From Listeria monocytogenes (GTDB lineage Bacteria > Bacillota > Bacilli > Lactobacillales > Listeriaceae), in assembly GCF_900187225.1 (NCBI RefSeq), contig NZ_LT906436.1, positions 310,001-374,000 of the forward strand: 64,000 bases of DNA, in the 5' to 3' direction. A model generated the notes under the pieces. The model saw only the letters and a program-made list of their open reading frames with translations. It made no database searches and was not told the origin of the DNA. Shown in pieces: positions 58,501 to 64,000 of this stretch (positions within the stretch are counted from its first letter, which is position 1; each line of letters starts with the position of its first letter). Made by a program: the position numbers and the translations under genes.

Positions 58501-58872
58501 ATGGTTTCACGTAAACAATTAATCCATAAAACTCAACTTTCTAAAACAAAAAAACAAACCCTAAAAGTAACCATAGATCGCCCTATAGGTTATGTCGACA
58601 AATTCGGCAACGTCTATCCGCTGAATTATGGGTTTGTGGAAGGTGTCATTGGTGGTGACGGGGAAGAGCAAGATGTTTATATTTTATCGATAGAGATTTC
58701 TGAGCCAATTGAAATGTTTCAAGGAGATTTAATTGCGGTGATTACTCGGAATGATGATGTGGAAGATAAATGGGTTGTCGCACCGCCAAATGAGAATTTC
58801 AGCATAGAGGAAATAAGAGAGAAAGTCCATTTTATCGAGCAATATTTCGATTCAGAAATTAAATTGATTTAG
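58501..58872 (+). CDS. Inorganic pyrophosphatase-like protein
   Basis: 123 aa, shorter than typical type I pyrophosphatases (~165-175). Visible: YVDKFGNVYPLNYGFVEGVI and GDGEEQDVYIL, equivalent to the D-G-D-x-x-D metal motif region, here GDGEEQD. The enzyme would hydrolyse PPi or a related pyrophosphate; the reduced length makes activity uncertain. AGGAAGGAG precedes the ATG. Followed by a small gene 43 bases on. Confidence 0.75.
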   Translation: MVSRKQLIHKTQLSKTKKQTLKVTIDRPIGYVDKFGNVYPLNYGFVEGVIGGDGEEQDVYILSIEISEPIEMFQGDLIAVITRNDDVEDKWVVAPPNENFSIEEIREKVHFIEQYFDSEIKLI

Positions 58873-58915
58873 GTGAAAATGAACCATACAACCACCAAAA
58901 AGGAGGCGGAAAATA

Positions 58916-59104
58916 ATGGAAGAAAGATTTGAAAAAGTATATACACAAGGGAAACTCAATATCATGGAAATTTGGGTTGATAAAGAAACAGGCGTACAAT
59001 ATGTTTACCATTTGGTTGGCTATGCGGGTGGAATGTCGCCGCTCTTGGATGCAGATGGGAAACCACTGCTTGCTGATTTATCTAAGCTTAATGACGCTGA
59101 GTAA
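58916..59104 (+). CDS. DUF6440-like small protein
   Basis: 62 aa with AAAGGAGGCGG upstream. WVDKETGVQYVYHLVGYAGG followed by MSPLLDADGKP is the pattern of small proteins annotated as DUF6440, common in Firmicute phages and chromosomes. Function unknown. Confidence 0.7.
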   Translation: MEERFEKVYTQGKLNIMEIWVDKETGVQYVYHLVGYAGGMSPLLDADGKPLLADLSKLNDAE

Positions 59105-59149
59105 AACGATAAGTTGATTTATGGTACTTTTACAAGCCAGACAAATAAA

Positions 59150-59191
59150 AACAGGAATTCTCTATTTGGATGTAGAGGATTCCTGTTTTTT
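59150..59191. terminator. Terminator
   Basis: AACAGGAATTCTCTA...TAGAGGATTCCTGTTTTTT, between the convergent genes at 58916 and 59202. Confidence 0.85.
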
Positions 59192-59201
59192 ACAGTTCAT
59201 T

Positions 59202-59534
59202 TTAATTGCTTGGAAATTGATTGATCACATTTAAAGTGTTCATTCCGCCCCAAAAGCCTTTTGAAAGAGCGATTTTCTCTATCTCTTTTAATACGTTTGC
59301 TTCCTCAGGATTTAAATGGATTTTTTCGACGAAGCATAAGGTATGGATATTTTGAAAGACAGAACGAGCTTCTAATTCGACTGTTTGAGAGGCTTTTCTG
59401 ACTCTGATGGTAGCTGTAGTTAAAATTTCTTGTAGTCGGGACGAATTTTGGTTATTTAAAGAAGTATCTGACTCAAGTAAATTCTTCAATTCCTCGAATA
59501 AGTCAATAAGCGCTTCTGGAGTATTCTTTTTCAT
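59202..59534 (-). CDS. Bacteriocin-immunity-like protein (EntA_Immun type)
   Basis: 110 aa, four-helix type (LIDLFEELKNLLESDTSLNN; HLNPEEANVLKEIEKIAL). Layout and size match pediocin-like (class IIa) bacteriocin immunity proteins, which protect the Man-PTS from pore locking. No bacteriocin gene is beside it, so an orphan shield against other bacteria's bacteriocins is likely. GAGGTG ribosome site. Confidence 0.65.
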   Translation of the reverse strand: MKKNTPEALIDLFEELKNLLESDTSLNNQNSSRLQEILTTATIRVRKASQTVELEARSVFQNIHTLCFVEKIHLNPEEANVLKEIEKIALSKGFWGGMNTLNVINQFPSN

Positions 59535-59599
59535 TAAAACGCACCTCTTTTAATAAAGTATCTTACTATAGAATACTCCTTTTTGATAATTGAATCCAC

Positions 59600-61597
59600 C
59601 TACAACTGTTTCAACGCAAGCTCCGTCAAATTCTCCACAGTAAATCCAAATCGCTCTGCCAGCTCGTCTCCCGGGCCAGACATTCCGAATGAATCAATCG
59701 CGAGGATTTCACCTGAGTCACCGAGGTATTTATGCCAGCCGTACGATGCGCCCATTTCGGCGGCGAAGCGTTTTTTCACTGCTTTTGGCAAAATGGACTC
59801 TTTGTATTCGGGGCTTTGTTTGTCGAATAAATCAAAGCTTGGCATGCTGACAACGCGTGCGCCGAAGCCTTTTTTAGCGAGATTATCTCTGACAGCTGTC
59901 ATTAGGTGCACTTCGGATCCGGAAGCGAGTAGGATGATATCTAGCTTGTCCAGCGGGGAATCGGCTAAGATGTAGGCACCTTTTGCAAGTCCGGTTTTCG
60001 CTTTTGCTGCGCTGTTTGGTAAAATTGGCAGGTTTTGGCGGCTGAGGACTAGCATGGTTGGTTGTTCTTTTTGAGTAAAGGCAAAGCGGTATGCTTCGAC
60101 GGTTTCGTTGCCGTCAGCTGGTCGGATTACGTGAAGTCCCGGCATGGCGCGGAAGGATGCGAGATGCTCGATTGGTTCGTGTGTTGGACCGTCTTCACCA
60201 ACCGCGATGGAATCATGGGTCATAATGAAGGTGGATGGAATGCCCATTAAGGCTGCCGAACGAATCGCGGAACGTAGATAATCCGAGAATACGAAGAATG
60301 TCGCGCCGAAAGCTTGAACTCCGCCGTGAAGCGTCATTCCGTTGACTGCTGCTCCCATCGCAAATTCGCGGACGCCGAATGAGATATTCTTAGCGGCATA
60401 GTTACCGGGAGCAAATCGTTCGCTAGCTTTTAAATGGGTTTTATTGGAGGAAGCTAAATCAGCCGCACCACCAAATAAGTTAGGCAGTTTTTTCTCCAAT
60501 TCTTGTAGAACAATTCCTGATACTTCACGAGTTGCAACAGGTTTGTCCGCATTTTCATCGAAGACAGGAAGTTCTGCATCCCAATCCGTATCCAAATTAT
60601 CATCCATTAATTGTTGCAAACTTTCTGCGAGTGCTGGATATTTTTGTTTGTAAGCATTGAATGTCCGGAGCCAGCTGCTTTCACTCGCGCGACCTTTGGA
60701 ATGATAAAATTCTTTTTGGTTTTCGACGGTTTTCGGTAATTCAAAAGGTGGCATTTGCCAGTCGTAAGCTTCTTTTGCAAGCTTGAGTTCCTTTTCACCA
60801 AGTGGGGATCCGTGAGCCGCCGATTTTCCGGCTTTTCCAGGGCTACCATAACCAATCACTGTCTTCACTTCAATCAAAGTTGGGCGGGATTTTTCCGTTT
60901 TTGCAAGATGGATTGCTGCATCAAGCGCATCTAAGTCGTTTCCGTCGTCCACACGTAGCGTTTGCCAACCAGCAGCTCGGAATCTGAGTTCGATGTCTTC
61001 TGAAAATGACTCGTTTAAATCACCATCCAGTGAGATATCATTCGAATCATATAAAACAACTAATTTTCCCAGTTTTAAATGGCCGGCAAGGGATGCGGCT
61101 TCATAGGAAATACCTTCCATCAAGCAGCCGTCTCCGCATAGCACGTAGGTGTTATGATCGACAACAGGGAATTCAGGTTGGTTAAATTTGGCACCAAGGT
61201 GAGCCTCGGCCATTGCCATCCCAACTCCCATTGCGAAACCTTGACCAAGCGGACCAGTAGTTGCATCCACACCAACCGTATGACCAAATTCAGGATGACC
61301 GGGCGTTTTACTGCCAGTTTGGCGGAAGTTTTTCAGCTCGCTCATTGGTAAATCATAACCAAATAGATGGAGCAAACTATAAAGCATTGCCGAACCGTGA
61401 CCAGCTGACAGAACGAAGCGATCGCGGTTAAACCAAGTTGGATGTTCTGGATTGAATTTTAAATGATTTTTCCAGAGTGAGAAAGCCATTGGTGCGGCTC
61501 CCATCGGTAAACCGGGATGTCCGGAGTTCGCTTTTTCAATCATATCCATTGATAATACACGAATCGAGTTAACCATTTGTTCATCAATTCTGCTCAT
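59600..61597 (-). CDS. tkt: Transketolase
   Basis: 665 aa, full length. ThDP-binding region [18 protein letters not shown]... (~153-170) with the aspartate/asparagine metal motif, N-terminal [13 protein letters not shown] and GHGSAMLY, and the pyrimidine domain ([30 protein letters not shown]). It moves two-carbon units between sugar phosphates. Last gene of the minus-strand operon; starts one base after the transaldolase stop. Probably a second, inducible isozyme rather than the housekeeping copy. Confidence 0.95.
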   Translation of the reverse strand: MSRIDEQMVNSIRVLSMDMIEKANSGHPGLPMGAAPMAFSLWKNHLKFNPEHPTWFNRDRFVLSAGHGSAMLYSLLHLFGYDLPMSELKNFRQTGSKTPGHPEFGHTVGVDATTGPLGQGFAMGVGMAMAEAHLGAKFNQPEFPVVDHNTYVLCGDGCLMEGISYEAASLAGHLKLGKLVVLYDSNDISLDGDLNESFSEDIELRFRAAGWQTLRVDDGNDLDALDAAIHLAKTEKSRPTLIEVKTVIGYGSPGKAGKSAAHGSPLGEKELKLAKEAYDWQMPPFELPKTVENQKEFYHSKGRASESSWLRTFNAYKQKYPALAESLQQLMDDNLDTDWDAELPVFDENADKPVATREVSGIVLQELEKKLPNLFGGAADLASSNKTHLKASERFAPGNYAAKNISFGVREFAMGAAVNGMTLHGGVQAFGATFFVFSDYLRSAIRSAALMGIPSTFIMTHDSIAVGEDGPTHEPIEHLASFRAMPGLHVIRPADGNETVEAYRFAFTQKEQPTMLVLSRQNLPILPNSAAKAKTGLAKGAYILADSPLDKLDIILLASGSEVHLMTAVRDNLAKKGFGARVVSMPSFDLFDKQSPEYKESILPKAVKKRFAAEMGASYGWHKYLGDSGEILAIDSFGMSGPGDELAERFGFTVENLTELALKQL

Positions 61598-61598
61598 A

Positions 61599-62255
61599 TT
61601 AATTGCCTTCTTTCTGACTGAACGCTTCCCAATCTTTTAAAAATCCTTCAATACCTTTATCAGTCAAAGGATGAGACCAAAGTTTCGGGAAAAGGCTTCC
61701 TGGGATAGTCGCGATGTGTGCTCCGGCTTCAGCGGCTTCTTCTAAGTGCCCGATGTGACGGATGCTTGCTGAAATGATTTCTGCTTTTAGACCATAATTA
61801 TCAAGCACTTTTTTCAAGTTTTTAATTAAAATCATTCCGTCTGTACCAATATCATCTAGTCTTCCTAAGAACGGGCTAATATAAGTCGCGCCAGCTTTTG
61901 CAGCCATTAATCCTTGGGAAACAGTGAAAATAAGCGTAACATTTGTTTTAATGCCTTCAGCTGTGAGGGTATGGACTGCTTTTAAACCTTCTTCCGTCAT
62001 AGGAATTTTTACTACTACATTTGGCGCCCATTTTGCTAGAATTCGAGCTTCTTCTACCATTTTGTCTGCTTCGAGGCCGATAACTTCTGCGCTAACCGGG
62101 CCGTCTACGATAGAACAAATTTCTTTGATTACTTCTTCAAATGGTCGACCTTCTTTTGCGATGATGGTTGGGTTGGTTGTTACACCGTCCACTAAACCAA
62201 GTTCGCTAATTCGTTTTATTTCCGATATGCTTGCTGTGTCCAAGAAAAATTTCAT
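61599..62255 (-). CDS. Transaldolase / fructose-6-phosphate aldolase family protein
   Basis: 218 aa, the short TalC/FSA class. [26 protein letters not shown], and Schiff-base Lys in [13 protein letters not shown] (~residue 86). Length and motifs fit either transaldolase or FSA; with transketolase next to it a pentose-phosphate role is most likely. Confidence 0.92.
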   Translation of the reverse strand: MKFFLDTASISEIKRISELGLVDGVTTNPTIIAKEGRPFEEVIKEICSIVDGPVSAEVIGLEADKMVEEARILAKWAPNVVVKIPMTEEGLKAVHTLTAEGIKTNVTLIFTVSQGLMAAKAGATYISPFLGRLDDIGTDGMILIKNLKKVLDNYGLKAEIISASIRHIGHLEEAAEAGAHIATIPGSLFPKLWSHPLTDKGIEGFLKDWEAFSQKEGN

Positions 62256-62301
62256 TATTTACTCGCTCCATTCTCTCAGCTGAACTTTAAAGCTGAATAC
62301 T

Positions 62302-63066
62302 TTATTTAATCGTATAACCGCCGTCGATAATTAGGTTTTCACCAGTAATAAGGCTCGCTGCGTCGCTTACTAAAAAGAGGGCGCATGCGGCAACTTCTTC
62401 TGGATAACCAAATCTCCCGGCTGGAATTAATTTTTTCATATCTTCGCCGACTTGACCTGCCCAAGCTTTTTTGCCAAGTTCCGTCAAGATAACAGTTGGG
62501 GAAATCGCATTAACATTAATGTTGTAAGGCGCCCATTCCATTGCTAATACTTGGGTCATAGAAACAATCGCTGCTTTACTAGCACAGTAGGCAACGTGTT
62601 TATCAAGTGCGATGACAGAAGCTTGAGAGGCCATATTAACGATTTTTCCGCCGCCAGTTGCAATCATTTCGCGACCGATAATTTGTGCCATTAGGAACGA
62701 ACCTTTTAAGTTAAGCTCCATTGTTTTATCCCAGTATTCTTCTGGTAAATCTTCTGCTTTTTCGAGAAGTGCGACACCAGCTGAATTGGCTAAAATATCG
62801 ATTTTTGGATAGACTTTTTTGATTTCGGCAACGACTTTTTCGATGTTTTCTTTCTTAGTGATATCGACTTGGAGTGCGAGTGTTCTTGATGGGTTGATTT
62901 TTGCTGCGACATCTTTTACATCTTCTTTAATATCAAGTAAGACAACATAAGCGCCCTTTTCGGAAAAAAGTTCTGCCATTGCTTTACCAATCCCGCTTGC
63001 TGCCCCAGTTACCACGGCTACTTTGTCTGTAATGTTAAAATCTTTATCAAAGCCTTTAAAAGTCAT
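62302..63066 (-). CDS. Short-chain dehydrogenase/reductase
   Basis: 254 aa classical SDR: NAD(P) loop VVTGAASGIGKAM (~18-30), NSAG, catalytic Ser/Tyr/Lys in NMASQASV and YCASKAAIVSM, and C-terminal ITGENLIIDGGYTIK. Likely polyol or sugar dehydrogenase, given the operon. Substrate not fixed by sequence. Confidence 0.92.
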   Translation of the reverse strand: MTFKGFDKDFNITDKVAVVTGAASGIGKAMAELFSEKGAYVVLLDIKEDVKDVAAKINPSRTLALQVDITKKENIEKVVAEIKKVYPKIDILANSAGVALLEKAEDLPEEYWDKTMELNLKGSFLMAQIIGREMIATGGGKIVNMASQASVIALDKHVAYCASKAAIVSMTQVLAMEWAPYNINVNAISPTVILTELGKKAWAGQVGEDMKKLIPAGRFGYPEEVAACALFLVSDAASLITGENLIIDGGYTIK

Positions 63067-63089
63067 TTTTCATTACCTCCAATAAATTT

Positions 63090-63536
63090 TTATCTATTTT
63101 TTTGGTCGATTTCTTCCATTAAATCTACTTTTGCTTGGGAGCGTCCGCCCGAAAAGTCACTATCAAGCCATGTATCAAGTAGAGATACGGCGAGGGATGG
63201 CCCAATTACTAGGGCGCCCATGGTCATAATATGTGCGTCGTTACTTTTTCTTGCGCGTTCTGCTGAATAAGAATCATGAATTTGTGCTGCTCGAATCCCG
63301 TGAATTTTGTTTGCTGTAATGGCCATTCCAATACCTGTACCGCAAATGAGAATCCCCCGGTCGTAATCATTATTTTTCACTTCTAGCGCTACTTTTTCGG
63401 CAATGCTTGGATAAAGTACTTTTTCATCTTCAAAACTGCCGAAATCAGTAAACTCGATATTTTTCTCCTTTAAACGTGTGATCAGGGTTTGTTTTAGTTC
63501 GTAACCCATTTCGTCACAACCAATTGCGATTTTCAT
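63090..63536 (-). CDS. rpiB: RpiB/LacAB-family sugar-phosphate isomerase
   Basis: 148 aa. CDE-like start (AIGCDEMGYELKQTL), active-site Cys in LICGTGIGMAITANK, His in AAQIHDSYSAERARKSNDA. Interconverts ribose-5-P and ribulose-5-P, or related sugars. In operon with tpiA-like and SDR genes. Confidence 0.93.
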   Translation of the reverse strand: MKIAIGCDEMGYELKQTLITRLKEKNIEFTDFGSFEDEKVLYPSIAEKVALEVKNNDYDRGILICGTGIGMAITANKIHGIRAAQIHDSYSAERARKSNDAHIMTMGALVIGPSLAVSLLDTWLDSDFSGGRSQAKVDLMEEIDQKNR

Positions 63537-63542
63537 ACTATC

Positions 63543-64000
63543 TCATCCTTTCGTTTTGCTAACAATAGAAACAATGTCGGCAAAATTTTGCGGTTTATGG
63601 CCAAATCTTCCGACGAATAAACCATCGACATTTTTTTGACGGACAATTTCTGCGGCGTTTTCTTTGCTGACCGAGCCGCCGTAAATAATTCTTACGAGCG
63701 TTTCATCACCGCCTAGTTCGCGAATAATTTCACGCAAAGCTTGATGAGCGCTTTCGATGTAGTCTGTGTCAGCGGAATTTGCCTTGCCAATTGCCCATTC
63801 CGGTTCATAAGCCAGAACGACATTTTTAAATTGTGTTACTTGAATAGTGTCAAATAGCGCTTCGATTTGCTTTTTAAGCGCATTTTTTAATTCGTTCGTA
63901 TCATTTGCGCGAATGCCTTCACCCACACATACTACAGGAGTGATTTTTTCATCCAGCGCGAGTTTGATTTTCTTTGCTATCTCACTAGTTTTCTCATGAA
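63543..64000 (-). CDS. tpiA: Triose-phosphate isomerase, 3' part
   Basis: The gene runs off the right edge; the frame is open to base 64000, giving about 152 codons. Visible: VVCVGEG, catalytic Glu in VLAYEPEWAIGK, and the phosphate loop RIIYGGSVSKENA and VDGLFVGRFG. In the first part the codons upstream of the internal ATG at 63926 continue as ...KIKLALDEKITPVVCVGEGIR. As it clusters with pentose-phosphate genes, it is likely a second isozyme to the glycolytic copy. Confidence 0.93.
   Translation of the reverse strand, partial: HEKTSEIAKKIKLALDEKITPVVCVGEGIRANDTNELKNALKKQIEALFDTIQVTQFKNVVLAYEPEWAIGKANSADTDYIESAHQALREIIRELGGDETLVRIIYGGSVSKENAAEIVRQKNVDGLFVGRFGHKPQNFADIVSIVSKTKG

Overview
The window is chromosomal DNA of a low-GC Firmicute, almost certainly Listeria monocytogenes or a very close Listeria. 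The evidence is the walRK-operon tail (yycH-yycI-walJ-htrA-rlmH), the internalin InlI-type protein, other LRR and LPXTG surface proteins, a PTS/phospho-beta-glucosidase operon, and the thi salvage operon behind a TPP riboswitch. The species call rests on remembered gene order and protein families. No database search was run. No rRNA, tRNA or CRISPR array was seen.

Layout. 1-5.2 kb: end of the WalRK accessory operon, then htrA, a dense DnaA-box cluster, and rlmH. 5.2-14.0 kb: an SCC-like island bounded by a 14-bp direct repeat. The left copy lies in the last codons of rlmH and the right copy lies in a displaced RlmH C-terminal remnant. The island carries a decayed large serine recombinase, a complete type I restriction-modification system (hsdRMS) and two broken small genes that look like a dead toxin-antitoxin pair. 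14.0-21.7 kb: GNAT, LysR, a membrane protein, and a beta-glucoside PTS operon with its own LicR/MtlR-type activator. 21.8-30.2 kb: an accessory stretch with a small hypothetical and a lipoprotein, a MrcB_N-DUF3883 protein, a threonine aldolase, a probable type VII-secreted lipase toxin module, and a single-chain GmrSD-type restriction enzyme with a membrane-protein neighbour.

30.2-35.7 kb: ChbG/YdjC deacetylase; TPP riboswitch plus tenA-thiM-thiD-thiE; and a second phospho-beta-glucosidase gene controlled by a LicT/BglG-type RNA antiterminator-terminator. 35.8-38.5 kb: small membrane, PH-domain, EEP-family and lipoprotein genes. 38.8-54.5 kb: a surface-protein region with two tandem Rgg/MutR-like regulators, a MucBP-repeat LPXTG protein that seems to start at an ATT codon, an internalin with Cys-ladder LRRs, and InlI. 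54.7-59.5 kb: flavodoxin-like protein, an LXG type VII toxin operon with two small partners and candidate immunity genes, a pyrophosphatase-like protein and a bacteriocin-immunity-like protein. 59.6-64.0 kb: a minus-strand sugar-phosphate operon (tpiA partial, rpiB, SDR, transaldolase, transketolase) running in from beyond the right edge.

How it fits together: core envelope-stress and sugar-metabolism genes are interleaved with three accessory blocks (the rlmH island, the aldolase-ChbG interval and the LXG block) that encode phage defence or interbacterial competition. The most notable observations are the rlmH-targeted SCC-like island, the reverse-orientation lipase toxin module, the DnaA-box cluster, the ATT-start surface protein, and a shared promoter-proximal motif upstream of genes beside the Rgg-like pair.
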